Below are positions 32,958-41,529 of a DNA stretch of 64,000 bases, one piece after another; the first letter of the stretch is position 1, and every line of letters starts with the position of its first letter. The notes below the pieces were generated by a model, which saw nothing but the letters and a program-made list of their open reading frames with translations, did no database searches and had not been told where the DNA came from. The DNA is taken from the NCBI RefSeq assembly GCF_016863655.1, contig NZ_BOPH01000105.1:170402-234401 (forward strand), written 5' to 3'. The position numbers and the translations under genes are program-made. This stretch comes from Virgisporangium ochraceum (lineage in GTDB: Bacteria; Actinomycetota; Actinomycetes; Mycobacteriales; Micromonosporaceae).

Positions 32958-34013
32958 TCATACCCGCGCCGGCGGTATCCGGGCCTCGTACCGTTCGGCG
33001 ATGATTCCCTTCACGTCTCCGTCGTAGTTGCGTACCTTCAGCTCGTCGCCGCGGAAGTCGATCCGCAGGGTGTGGTCCCGGTTGCCGTGGTTGTTGTCCC
33101 AGATCGTCAGCTCCGCCGTGCCGTTTCCGGGGTCGTCGTAGCCGATCGCGAGCACCTGGTGCTGGTCGAACGGGTTCCTTCTGGCACCGAAGACGATTCC
33201 GACGGGCCAGGCCGCCTGCTCGTCGAGGCGACGTGTGAGGGTGCGCCACTGCTGCTTCGTCCGGGTCAGCAGCACGTCGGCACCGCCCAGCCCGAAGATG
33301 TCCAGCCGCGACCCCACCAACAGCCGTAACGCGGTGCCGAGCGGAGCGCCCACCGCGTCGAGGAGTGCGGCGGTGGCGAACTCGCCGACCTTCGGCATCA
33401 CGTGCAGCGTCATGAGCCAGTCCAGGAACGTGCGCACGTTGAGGTCGAGGCTGTCGAGCAGCCGGTCGAGGAGGTACCCGTCGAGCGGGCTGTCCTCCGG
33501 CGGGATCGTCGTGCGGGGGTCGACCGGACGACCACGGAGGTACAGGTCGTTGGCGGCGAAGGCCATCCCGCCGCACCGGCCGTAGGTCGACCCGATCGGG
33601 TCGAGGCCCAGGTCGACCAGACCACCGACGAGCCGGGCCAGCGTGCGGTTCATGACGAGGTCGATCACGGCGTCCGGCAGGGTGAAGTCGGGCAGGCCGG
33701 GTATCGGGTTCGGGATGCGGAGATCCGTCAGCACCTCCAGGTAGCCGGGCAGGGCGGCGCGGGCGACCTGTTCGATGAGCTCCTCGCCGACGAAGGCGGC
33801 GTAGCGCGCCGCGATCTCACCGGTGATCGGGAAGCCGTTGGTGAACCGGAACGCGTCGGTCGCCGCGACGAACGGTCCCATCCGGATGAGCAACGCCCGC
33901 GCGGACGTGGCCGGTCGCGGCCGGAACCGTTCCCGCAGCGAATCGACCGAGACCGGCCGGTCTGTGACCTCGGGGTGACGCCGTAGCGCCTGGATGAAGC
34001 CGTACGTCCGCAC
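32958..34013 (-). CDS. Papain-like cysteine-peptidase-fold protein (unknown substrate)
   Basis: Protein of about 351 residues without a signal peptide. I see a possible Cys-His-Asx triad: Cys in TYGRCGGMAFAANDLYLRG near 146, His in FDQHQVLAIGYDD near 284 and Asp/Asn in LTIWDNNHGNRD near 305. The spacing and the strand following His fit a papain-like/C39 fold. The region between (LDGYLLDRLLDSLDLNVRTF, TRRLDEQAAWPVGIVFG) is helical. The GTG at 34013 has AGAGGAG upstream. It is divergent from the fibre-like protein gene, with a perfect inverted repeat between them, so the two may be controlled together. Catalytic function is inferred from motifs only. Confidence 0.75.
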   Translation of the reverse strand: MRTYGFIQALRRHPEVTDRPVSVDSLRERFRPRPATSARALLIRMGPFVAATDAFRFTNGFPITGEIAARYAAFVGEELIEQVARAALPGYLEVLTDLRIPNPIPGLPDFTLPDAVIDLVMNRTLARLVGGLVDLGLDPIGSTYGRCGGMAFAANDLYLRGRPVDPRTTIPPEDSPLDGYLLDRLLDSLDLNVRTFLDWLMTLHVMPKVGEFATAALLDAVGAPLGTALRLLVGSRLDIFGLGGADVLLTRTKQQWRTLTRRLDEQAAWPVGIVFGARRNPFDQHQVLAIGYDDPGNGTAELTIWDNNHGNRDHTLRIDFRGDELKVRNYDGDVKGIIAERYEARIPPARV

Positions 34014-34068
34014 GTGTCGCTCCTCTCGTCCTGGTCGGGCTACCTCGGTTCGACGTGCCGTCCGTGCG

Positions 34069-34099
34069 GATGTATGTGCCGTCGGGCGGCACATACATC
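34069..34099. promoter_or_regulatory. Perfect 13-bp inverted repeat, candidate shared operator
   Basis: GATGTATGTGCCG and CGGCACATACATC are exact inverted repeats separated by five bases. They lie midway between the divergent genes starting at 34013 and 34158. The ATGTATGT/ACATACAT ends resemble PadR-type half sites (ATGT..ACAT) and form an AT-rich island. A terminator is unlikely between divergent genes, so a shared operator is favoured. Confidence 0.55.
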
Positions 34100-34157
34100 G
34101 CCGGGCGGTGTCACGCCGTCCGGGTCAGGTAGCGGATCTCGCGAGGGGAGACATCAC

Positions 34158-35114
34158 ATGAGCGTGGGGCTGGAGATCGAGAACCCGTTGAACGGAACGG
34201 GCCAACCGGTCGCCGACCAGAACGGCACCGTGAGCCCGCTGGTTCTCGGCACCGACTCGGTGGGCGTGCGCGGCGGCGGCACGGCCGCCCCGGTGGAGAT
34301 CGCCCGTGACGTGACCCTGGAGTACAACGGAAGCCCCCGCCTGGTTCTGCACTCCCGGGGCAACGGCACGCAGCGGTTCAGCATCCGGGCCACGAACGAC
34401 CGCGACGATTCGGGCGGACGACGCCTGGTGGTGCGCAACGAGAGCCAGGGCGTCGACATCCTGGTGTTCGACCTCGAGGGCATCTTCACCGACAAGGACA
34501 TCAAGATCGAACGCAGCGGTAGCCCCCGGATCACGTTGTACTCGCGGGGTGACGGTACGCAGCGCTACAGCATGCGGGCCACCAACGACGCGGATCCGGC
34601 CGGCGGGCGGCGGTTCGTGGTCCGCAACGAGTCGGCGGGAGAGGACGACCTGATCCTCGACTCCGCGGGCCGGCTGCGGGTCCGCGGCGACATCATCCTC
34701 ACCGGCGCCGACTGCGCCGAGGTGTTCCCGATCGACGACGCGGAGGACCCCGAGCCCGGCACCGTCATGGTGCTCGGTGACGACGGCCGGCTCCGCGGCT
34801 CCGACCGCGCGTACGACCAACGGGTCGCCGGCGTCATCTCCGGCGCCGGGGACTACCGGCCGGGGCTCGTGCTGGGCGGCGGTTCCGCCGCGGACACGCG
34901 GCTTCCGCTGGCGCTCAACGGACGCGTCTTCTGCAAGGTCGACGCCGTGGTGGCCCCGGTGGGCGTGGGTGACCTGCTCACCACGTCCACTGTCGCCGGC
35001 CATGCGATGAGAGCGACCGACCGCGACCGCGCCTTCGGCGCGGTGATCGGCAAGGCGTTGCGGCCGCTGGCGTCGGGACGTGGCCTCGTGCCGATCCTGG
35101 TGGCCCTGCAGTAG
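34158..35114 (+). CDS. Fibre-like protein with internal repeat and tail-spike-type C-terminal domain
   Basis: Protein of about 318 residues, mostly beta-rich. Two copies of a repeat of about 43 residues occur: GSPRLVLHSRGNGTQRFSIR followed by GGRRLVVRNES, and GSPRITLYSRGDGTQRYSMR followed by GGRRFVVRNES. A linker RLRVRGDIILTGADCAEVFP leads to a C-terminal domain (LALNGRVFCKVDAVVAPVGV, GDLLTTSTVAGHAM, FGAVIGKALRPLASGRGLVP) that resembles the C-terminal domain of phage tail spikes and of similar non-phage bacterial proteins. GGGGAG precedes the ATG. No signal peptide or phage gene is nearby. It is followed by two membrane-protein genes with 11-bp spacing and then an overlap. Confidence 0.75.
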   Translation: MSVGLEIENPLNGTGQPVADQNGTVSPLVLGTDSVGVRGGGTAAPVEIARDVTLEYNGSPRLVLHSRGNGTQRFSIRATNDRDDSGGRRLVVRNESQGVDILVFDLEGIFTDKDIKIERSGSPRITLYSRGDGTQRYSMRATNDADPAGGRRFVVRNESAGEDDLILDSAGRLRVRGDIILTGADCAEVFPIDDAEDPEPGTVMVLGDDGRLRGSDRAYDQRVAGVISGAGDYRPGLVLGGGSAADTRLPLALNGRVFCKVDAVVAPVGVGDLLTTSTVAGHAMRATDRDRAFGAVIGKALRPLASGRGLVPILVALQ

Positions 35115-35125
35115 GAGCGGTGACG

Positions 35126-35794
35126 ATGCGACCGGACCACGACTGGTACCCGGACAAACGACCGGATCGGAGGAGCCGTCCGGCGCCGACGGAGGCCGGT
35201 GGCCGCGACGATCCGCCGGCCGGTTCGTCCGGCGAACGGCAGCGGCGGGACAAGCTGGCGACGATCGTCGGGGTCGCGACGGTCGCCGGGGTGATCTTCG
35301 GCGTGGTGACCGGCATCGTCGCGCTCCTGCCGGACCGCGACGAACCCGTGGTGGCGTACCGGAAGCAGGTGCTCGCGACGTGCCAGCGGGTCCACAGCAT
35401 CGTGACGACGGAGCACAACGAGATCCTGCGGCCCGACCCGCGCCCCGGCGTGACGAACCCGGAGGACATGATCCGGATCAACAAGGGTCCCCTGCTCGCC
35501 GTGATACGCGGCAACGTGTCCCGGGTCCGGACGGAGTTCGCCCAACTGGCACAGCAGGAGGTTCCGGAGAAGCTGCGCCAGCAGTACACGGCGGCGGGAC
35601 AGGCCCAGGAGGCCTGGCTCGCCCACTACACCCGGGTCGCCGCGGCCATCGAGCAGAAGTTCCGCGACGGCGACACGCTGCGCCGGCTCAACGAGCTCGG
35701 CCTCAACATCCTGGAACGCGGCGGGCAGGTCGACACCGGCCTCAACGCCGCGATGACGGTGCTGGCCGGGGAGGACTGCCGATGTACCCGATGA
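35126..35794 (+). CDS. Single-pass membrane protein of unknown function
   Basis: Protein of about 222 residues. A basic, proline-rich cytoplasmic N-terminus of about 42 residues precedes one membrane helix (ATIVGVATVAGVIFGVVTGI, about 45-68). The rest is an outside, mainly helical domain (VVAYRKQVLATCQRVHSIVT; RVRTEFAQLAQQEVPEKLRQ). No enzyme motif is recognised. The ATG at 35126 is preferred over an in-frame GTG at 35120 because AGGAG at 35113 gives correct spacing only for the ATG. It lies in one transcription unit with the fibre-like gene before it and the LppU-like gene after it, which it overlaps by 13 bases. Confidence 0.75.
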   Translation: MRPDHDWYPDKRPDRRSRPAPTEAGGRDDPPAGSSGERQRRDKLATIVGVATVAGVIFGVVTGIVALLPDRDEPVVAYRKQVLATCQRVHSIVTTEHNEILRPDPRPGVTNPEDMIRINKGPLLAVIRGNVSRVRTEFAQLAQQEVPEKLRQQYTAAGQAQEAWLAHYTRVAAAIEQKFRDGDTLRRLNELGLNILERGGQVDTGLNAAMTVLAGEDCRCTR

Positions 35795-36378
35795 GAGACG
35801 ACAAGGACCCCGGCCACGGCGACCGGTCGGCGTCCCGCTCCCGGCACCGGTGGTTCGTGGTTCCCGCCGGCTCCGCCGTTCTCGCCGCCGCCGTGGCCGT
35901 CGGCGCGACGACGTGGGTCCTCAGTGGACAGACCGACGACGCGCCGTCGAGCTACCCCGGCGTCATCGCGTCGTCGGGTGCGTCGGTCACCGGGTCGGCG
36001 GCGTCGGCCCCATCCGCGGCTCCGCCCCCGATCGGCGGCCCAGGAGGGCAGGCGGGCGGCGACAAGCCGGACCGGCCGCCGACACCGACCGCCACCAGGA
36101 CCACGAAACCACCGACGACGGGGTCCGGCGGGAGCAACCCCGACACCTTCGTCAAGGGCGACTGCTTCGTCAACGAGGGCACCGAGAACGATGCCGAGGT
36201 CCGGAAGGTCGCCTGTACCACGGCGAAGTCGTACGAGGTCGTCGCCAAGGTGCCGTTCACCACCGACGAGAAACGGTGCGACACGACGGCCGGTGCGGGC
36301 AGGTGGAACGCGAGCTACGTCATGGACAAGAGCCCGGGCACGAGCGGCGACTACGTGCTCTGTCTCAGGAAGAGGTGA
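35782..36378 (+). CDS. LppU/SCO3897-like membrane-anchored protein
   Basis: Protein of about 198 residues. One N-terminal helix (WFVVPAGSAVLAAAVAVGAT) anchors it. A Ser/Pro/Thr/Gly-rich linker (about 55-115) follows. The small C-terminal domain of about 75 residues has four cysteines (GDCFVNEG, KVACTTAKSYEVVAKV, EKRCDTT, YVLCLRKR), the pattern of LppU-type domains of actinomycetes. Function of the family is unknown. It overlaps the preceding gene by 13 bases and converges on the AAA regulator gene, sharing 14 bases with its 3' end. Confidence 0.8.
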   Translation: MYPMRDDKDPGHGDRSASRSRHRWFVVPAGSAVLAAAVAVGATTWVLSGQTDDAPSSYPGVIASSGASVTGSAASAPSAAPPPIGGPGGQAGGDKPDRPPTPTATRTTKPPTTGSGGSNPDTFVKGDCFVNEGTENDAEVRKVACTTAKSYEVVAKVPFTTDEKRCDTTAGAGRWNASYVMDKSPGTSGDYVLCLRKR

Positions 36379-39300
36379 GGTGGGTCCAGGTCACCGGCTC
36401 GACCGGGTCGGGTGTGTAGCGGCACACGTAGCCGGTCGTCACGGTGGTCCGCAGCATGAGGCCCAGTTCCGGTTCGGTGGCCGCGATCTCGTCGATCGCG
36501 CGTTTGATCGCCTTGCGGACGGCGGTCCTGGCCCGTTCGCTCTCGTCGACGAAGGCGCGGCTGCGTCCGCCCCTGCCGGTCATGCGTCGAAGCTCGTCCA
36601 GCAGCGCGTCGAGCTCCGACTGCAGCCGTTCGCTGCCGACGTGGTCGCCGCGGGCGTCGGCGGTCGACAGGGCGTCGGTCAGCTGCTGCACCCGCCGGCG
36701 GTACGCCGCCCGCGCCGGCCCGTCGGCCAGTGGCTGCGACGACGTCGCCGCCAGTGCCGCTCCCGCCGGCGTGCCGGCCAGTTCCAGCGCCGGCACGGCC
36801 CGGTCGGGGTTGGTCAGCAACCGGACGAGATACCGCACCCCGATGCGGTCGGCCACCACCACGCGTCGGTCGTCCACGGTGAGCGCCCAGTAGCGGTTTT
36901 GCCGCCGGATCGTGCCGTCCCGGGCCACGGTGCGGCCCAGGATCCCGCGCCAGGCGGCGGTCCGGGCCGCCATCCCCATGCCGTCGGCGTCGGCGCACGC
37001 CCGCTCGACGAGCTCGCGCGCCCGGTCGCGGTCGCCGGGCCCGCACCGGGCCATCAGCGCCTCGGCGAGGTCGGCCCGGGTCACCGCGGTGACCGGCAGG
37101 TTGCCCAGGTCGCGGTTCGCCGCGACGGCGCGCTCCAGATGGGCGACGGCGAGGGACCGGTCGCCGAGCACCAACGCCGCGAGCCCCAGTACGCGTTCCA
37201 CCGAGCCGAAGCACGTCACCGCCAGCGACGGCATGACCGGCAGGGCGGCGTAGGGAAGCAGCACCGCGTGGGCGCGGCGGGCCAGCTCGCGGTTGTCGAG
37301 CGCCCGGGCCGCCTCGACGATCGCGAGCATGCCCGCGAGCCACGTGCTCGACTCCGGCAGCACCTCCAGTCCGGGCTCCAGCAGCCGATCGAGCGTCTGC
37401 TCCGCCTTCTCCCGCTGGCCGTCCCGGGCCGCCAGGCTCGCCGCCGTCGCCTGGAACGCGAACTCGGCCGGGTTGAGCCCCGGCGAACCGGCGATCTCCT
37501 CGACCATGGGCAGCATCTCGACATCGCGGCCCTGCAGCCAGCGGATCGACATCAGGTGTGCACCGAGAATCCCCATCGCGTCGGGGTCGCCGACCCGGGC
37601 GCCGAGGTCGTAGCAGGCCGACGCGGACGCCTCGGCCTCCTCCAGCCGCCCCGACCGGATGAGCAGCATCGTCGAGATGGCGTCGACGATGTACCGGATG
37701 CTCAGGCAGCCCAGCGCGTCGGCGCGGCGGCCGAGCTCGGTCAGGGTCCGCTCGGCCCGGTGGTCACCGAGGTGGAACAGGTCCACCGTGCGCCAGCACA
37801 GGCCCAGCAGCGCCAGCATGCCCTCACCTGCCCGCGACGCGACGGCGATCAGCTCGTCGGCGAGCGGCAGGCGGTCGGCGGTGTGGCGCGGCGTCAGCAA
37901 CGCGTGATGCACCAGCGAGAGCGCCTCGGCCAGGACGCCTCCGTCACCCAGCCGACGGGCGTCGTCGAGGGCCGCCACCGCCGCGTCGACCGGACCGCCC
38001 TGGTAGACCGCCTCCGCCGCGAGGCGCAGGCGCAGCCGGTGCCGCAGGTGCGCCTCGTCGGGCGGAAGCGCGGCCAGCGCGCGCCGCTGCAGCGCGGCCA
38101 CGCGCTCCCGGTCCCATCGATCTCTGTGCTCGTTGATCCACACACCGCCGAGACCGGCGGCCGCCGACGCCATCGCCACGACGTCGCCCTCCGCGTCCGC
38201 CGCCCGGGCCGCCGTGTCGAACAACGCCCGCGCCTCGGCCAACCGCCCGCACCGCAGCACCGTCTCGGCGTGCTCGACCAGCAGCGGCGCCCGGGGTTCG
38301 TCGGTACCGGCGCGCTCATGGGCGGCCACCGCCGCCGCGAACAGGTCGGCCGCCGGCTCGTATCCGAAGCTGTCGAGCATGGCCCGGGCGGCGGCCCGGC
38401 AGGCCGTCACCGCCAACCGCGCGTCGGTGGCCGACCGGTCGGCGGCGAGCAGCGCATGCCGTGCCCGTCGGGTGAGCCGGTCGACGTCGCCGGCCGGGCC
38501 CGACAACAGGTCGGCCGCCCGCGCGTGCGCCTCCGCCTCCTCGGCGGGCCGCAGCTGCTCGACGAGGACCTCGCGGACCAGTTCGTGCGTGAACGTGAAC
38601 CGGCTCCGGCCGACGAGCTCGACCAGACCGTCGGCGGCCGCCTCGGCCAACGACTCACGCAACGCCGCCGGGCTGATCCGGTTGAGGGTGGCCGCTTCGA
38701 ACACCGACGGCGCCGGTCCGAGCAGGGCGGCCAGGCTCAGCTCGCGGCAGGCGTGGTCGCTCAGCCCGCGCACGGCACGGGCGATGACCTCACGGACCCC
38801 GTGCCGGGCCTCGTGCGGACCACCCATCGCCATCACGCGGCGCAGGTGCAGCGGATGGCCGCCGGTGACCCGGAACAGCGTGGTCAGCAGATCGTCGTCG
38901 ATCGGCTCGCCCCAGGCGCGCACCAGTGCCCCGGTGTCGGCCCGGTCGAGGCCGCCGAGCGTCACCGGAATGGTCTCGTCGTGGAGATCCGGGTCCTGCG
39001 GTTGCGGACCCGCCGCGGCGTCGCGGCGGGTCAGCAGGAGCAGCACGGGACGCCAGGGAACCGACCGGGCGAGGAAGCGCACCAGGAGGAGCGCGCTCGC
39101 GTCGGCGGCGTGGATGTCGTCGACGACGACGAGCAGCGGCGCCTGCGCGCTGGCCGCGTCGAGGATCCGCAGGATCGCGGTGAACCGGGCGAAGCGCTCC
39201 GGCTCGACCGCGTCGTGGGCGGCGCCGAACAGGTCGGCGCCGCGCCCGCCGTCGACCGCGCCGAGGATCTCGGGCCAGGGCCACCACGGCGGCGCCCCGC

Positions 39301-39493
39301 CGTCGGGCCAACAGCCGCCCCAGGCGACAGTGAATCCGGCCCGCCGGGCGCGGGCCGCGACCTCACGGCACAGGGCCGTCTTCCCGATCCCCGCCGGACC
39401 GGTGACCAGGACCGCGCTGCCCTCGCCGCCTGCCGCCGCGACGAGGACGTCGTCGAGCACCTGAAGCTCGCGCTGACGGCCGACGAAGCCCAT
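36365..39493 (-). CDS. Large AAA/TPR regulatory ATPase
   Basis: Cytoplasmic protein of about 1042 residues in the STAND/LuxR-like group. It begins MGFVGRQRELQVLDDVLVAA, with Walker A VTGPAGIGKTALCREV near 31-38 and Walker B PLLVVVDDIHAADAS near 125. A long array of helical TPR-like repeats follows (about 330-800). No C-terminal LuxR helix-turn-helix is present. Instead the last 150 residues hold a coiled segment (RVQQLTDALSTADARGDHVG) and a conserved tail (RKAIKRAIDEIAATEPELGL, then RTTVTTGYVCRYTPDPVEPV) seen in other actinomycete AAA regulators. The ATG at 39493 fits the domain start. It may regulate the divergent SGNH hydrolase gene. Ligand unknown. Confidence 0.85.
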   Translation of the reverse strand: MGFVGRQRELQVLDDVLVAAAGGEGSAVLVTGPAGIGKTALCREVAARARRAGFTVAWGGCWPDGGAPPWWPWPEILGAVDGGRGADLFGAAHDAVEPERFARFTAILRILDAASAQAPLLVVVDDIHAADASALLLVRFLARSVPWRPVLLLLTRRDAAAGPQPQDPDLHDETIPVTLGGLDRADTGALVRAWGEPIDDDLLTTLFRVTGGHPLHLRRVMAMGGPHEARHGVREVIARAVRGLSDHACRELSLAALLGPAPSVFEAATLNRISPAALRESLAEAAADGLVELVGRSRFTFTHELVREVLVEQLRPAEEAEAHARAADLLSGPAGDVDRLTRRARHALLAADRSATDARLAVTACRAAARAMLDSFGYEPAADLFAAAVAAHERAGTDEPRAPLLVEHAETVLRCGRLAEARALFDTAARAADAEGDVVAMASAAAGLGGVWINEHRDRWDRERVAALQRRALAALPPDEAHLRHRLRLRLAAEAVYQGGPVDAAVAALDDARRLGDGGVLAEALSLVHHALLTPRHTADRLPLADELIAVASRAGEGMLALLGLCWRTVDLFHLGDHRAERTLTELGRRADALGCLSIRYIVDAISTMLLIRSGRLEEAEASASACYDLGARVGDPDAMGILGAHLMSIRWLQGRDVEMLPMVEEIAGSPGLNPAEFAFQATAASLAARDGQREKAEQTLDRLLEPGLEVLPESSTWLAGMLAIVEAARALDNRELARRAHAVLLPYAALPVMPSLAVTCFGSVERVLGLAALVLGDRSLAVAHLERAVAANRDLGNLPVTAVTRADLAEALMARCGPGDRDRARELVERACADADGMGMAARTAAWRGILGRTVARDGTIRRQNRYWALTVDDRRVVVADRIGVRYLVRLLTNPDRAVPALELAGTPAGAALAATSSQPLADGPARAAYRRRVQQLTDALSTADARGDHVGSERLQSELDALLDELRRMTGRGGRSRAFVDESERARTAVRKAIKRAIDEIAATEPELGLMLRTTVTTGYVCRYTPDPVEPVTWTHLTSS

Positions 39494-39503
39494 CGCACGC
39501 GAG

Positions 39504-39522
39504 TGTGCCAGGACGTGGCACA
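39504..39522. promoter_or_regulatory. Inverted repeat between divergent genes
   Basis: TGTGCCA and TGGCACA are exact 7-bp inverted repeats with a 5-base spacer, 11 bases upstream of the AAA regulator start and 64 bases upstream of the divergent hydrolase. It is a candidate operator or promoter-overlapping site. No cognate protein can be named. Confidence 0.35.
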
Positions 39523-39585
39523 GAACGTCGATCGATGTCACGTAGATGACGAAAAGGACAAAGTTCGCCGCGCGAGGGAGCTGCC

Positions 39586-41418
39586 GTGACCGATCAGGTG
39601 CTGCGGGTCGCCGTTCTCGGTGACTCCGCGATGTGGGGACAGGGCCTCGCCCGGGACGACACGTTCGCCCGGCTGGCCGCACGTCGCATCGCCCAGGAGG
39701 ACCGGCGGACGCTCGTCCTGGCGCCGTTCTCGGCCCGGTCGGGGGCCAAGCTCGAGGCGGCCCGCACGCGCGACCGGGAACGGCGGGTCACGCTGCCCTC
39801 CGGGGCCACCAGTACGGTGCCCGACGGCGACCGGTACCGGTTCTACGACACCTACCCGGCCCTGTTCGTCGCCGACGACCAGGCCACCGCCTTCCTCAGC
39901 GGCCGCGACGAGAGCATGGTGCGCGACCTGTGCGGCACGTCGAACCGGGCCGCCTGCGGCGAGGTACCGGCCGTGTTCCCCACCATCACCTACCAGCTGG
40001 ACCAGGTCGACGACGCGCGCGCCCGTCGCATCGACCTGCTCATCGTCGACGGCAGCGTCAACGACGTCGGCATCGACGAGGCCCTGGACCCGCTCGACGG
40101 AAGCTCCCTGGACGAGATCGACCGGGCCGTCCAGCGGTTCGCGTACGAACGGACGCTCCGGATGCTCGAGCGGGCCCGGGCGACCTTCCCCCGGGCAGTG
40201 ATCGCGGTGACCGGGTACTACTCGCCGTTCTCTACGAAGACCGACCACGACCAGCTCGTGGCGATGGCCAAGCACATGTCCGGTCGGCCCGGCTGGCAGC
40301 TGTGGCTCAACGACGTCCTCACCACCGGGTTCTCCCGATGGGCGCTGCCGTTCAACCTGGGCTGGTTCACCGGCCTGTTCACCGAGGACGTCGACGAGCT
40401 CGCCAGGGAGGTCGTGCGGCGGTCGCAGTTCGCACACACCCGGGGCCTGTACTGGATGCGCCGAGCCGTCGCCGAGGTGTCGCCCGGCACCGGCACCTTC
40501 TTCGTCCATCCCGGCTTCCGTCCCGAGAACAGCCTCTTCGCCGACGGCACGCCGTTCCTGCACGAGGGGTACCGGGCGCCCGGCGACGGCCGGCACGAGG
40601 TCCGCGACGTCGCCCTCGAGGCCCGCGCCGCGGCCATCCCGAGGATCGGCCGGCTTCCCGAGCTGCAGCGGGCCGTTCAGCTCACGAACCTGGTGGGGAC
40701 CGACCTGCGGGACCACGTCCGCGACCGCGTCCTGCGCGAGCTGACGGCCATTCGCGACTCCCTGGACGGTCCTACCTCGATGCTCGCCCGGCTGACCACC
40801 GTGATCGAGGACGGCGCCGGACAGTTCCAGACCAACGTGCGGACCGCCGTCTCGGCGGTCAACCGGGAGATCGGGCGGATCGAGGTCAGCGTCATCGCCT
40901 CGTTCCTGCACCCGAACGAGGCCGGCGCCCGGCGGTACGCCGACCGCATCGTCGCCCGGCATGCGCGGCACCGCGAGACCTCACTGCGCCGCGATCTCAC
41001 CCGGATCGGCGGTGACCCGATGAGCGTCCGGACGACGCTGCGGCGCTACGGCCTGCGCCCGGAGACGGGTCTGCGGGCCGCGCTGCAGAACATGGTCGTC
41101 GACGTGCTGGCGGTGGAGGTCGAGGCCGAGCAGACCGTGCCGGGCCCGATCACGATCCCGCTCAGCGCCGTGCCGATGTTCCTGCGCGTCGCCGCCGACC
41201 GCCGGTACCGCATCGACGGCCCGGTCAACGGCCTCGGGGTCGTCGACACGTACGGCGACCTCCACCTCGGCGACATCGACCGGCTCGTGCTCGAAACCGA
41301 CGGGCCGACGATCTTCCGGCTGCGCTCCTTCCGGTTGTCCGTCAACGGCACGACCGTCTTCGCGTCGGCGAAGGCGGCTCCGCTCGGGACGGTCACCTTC
41401 GGATATCCGTCGACCTGA
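39586..41418 (+). CDS. SGNH/GDSL-type hydrolase with extra C-terminal domain
   Basis: Protein of 610 residues. Block I is VAVLGDSAMWGQGLARDD with the nucleophile Ser near residue 13. The Gly/Asn oxyanion block is LLIVDGSVNDVGID. The His block is SFLHPNEAGARRYADRIV near 450, where the usual Asp three residues before His is replaced by Ser. The last 150 residues (LQNMVVDVLAVEVEAEQTVP, PTIFRLRSFRLSVNG) form a separate beta-rich domain, perhaps for polymer binding. No signal peptide is seen. The GTG start has GAGGGAG upstream. Such enzymes act on esters of lipids or polysaccharides. The substrate here is unknown and the missing Asp makes activity uncertain. Confidence 0.8.
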   Translation: MTDQVLRVAVLGDSAMWGQGLARDDTFARLAARRIAQEDRRTLVLAPFSARSGAKLEAARTRDRERRVTLPSGATSTVPDGDRYRFYDTYPALFVADDQATAFLSGRDESMVRDLCGTSNRAACGEVPAVFPTITYQLDQVDDARARRIDLLIVDGSVNDVGIDEALDPLDGSSLDEIDRAVQRFAYERTLRMLERARATFPRAVIAVTGYYSPFSTKTDHDQLVAMAKHMSGRPGWQLWLNDVLTTGFSRWALPFNLGWFTGLFTEDVDELAREVVRRSQFAHTRGLYWMRRAVAEVSPGTGTFFVHPGFRPENSLFADGTPFLHEGYRAPGDGRHEVRDVALEARAAAIPRIGRLPELQRAVQLTNLVGTDLRDHVRDRVLRELTAIRDSLDGPTSMLARLTTVIEDGAGQFQTNVRTAVSAVNREIGRIEVSVIASFLHPNEAGARRYADRIVARHARHRETSLRRDLTRIGGDPMSVRTTLRRYGLRPETGLRAALQNMVVDVLAVEVEAEQTVPGPITIPLSAVPMFLRVAADRRYRIDGPVNGLGVVDTYGDLHLGDIDRLVLETDGPTIFRLRSFRLSVNGTTVFASAKAAPLGTVTFGYPST

Positions 41419-41487
41419 CCTCGAAACCGGCCAGCCACAACGCAGCCGAAGCGGTTCGCCAGCATCGATCTCCACATACGGTGCGGT

Positions 41488-41520
41488 GGCGAGGGTGTCC
41501 AGATCGTGGACGCCCTCGCC
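41488..41520 (+). terminator. Hairpin terminator after the SGNH hydrolase gene
   Basis: GGCGAGGGTGTCCA pairs with TGGACGCCCTCGCC across GATCG: 14 pairs, one of them a G-T wobble. It lies about 70 bases after the hydrolase stop and just before the left end of the MITE. No T-run follows. Confidence 0.6.
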
Positions 41521-41529
41521 CTCGTTCAT

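Noticed and set aside
35924..39589. Rightward 1221-codon open frame opposite the AAA regulator
   Set aside because: Antisense shadow caused by GC-biased third positions; the leftward AAA protein has clear motifs.
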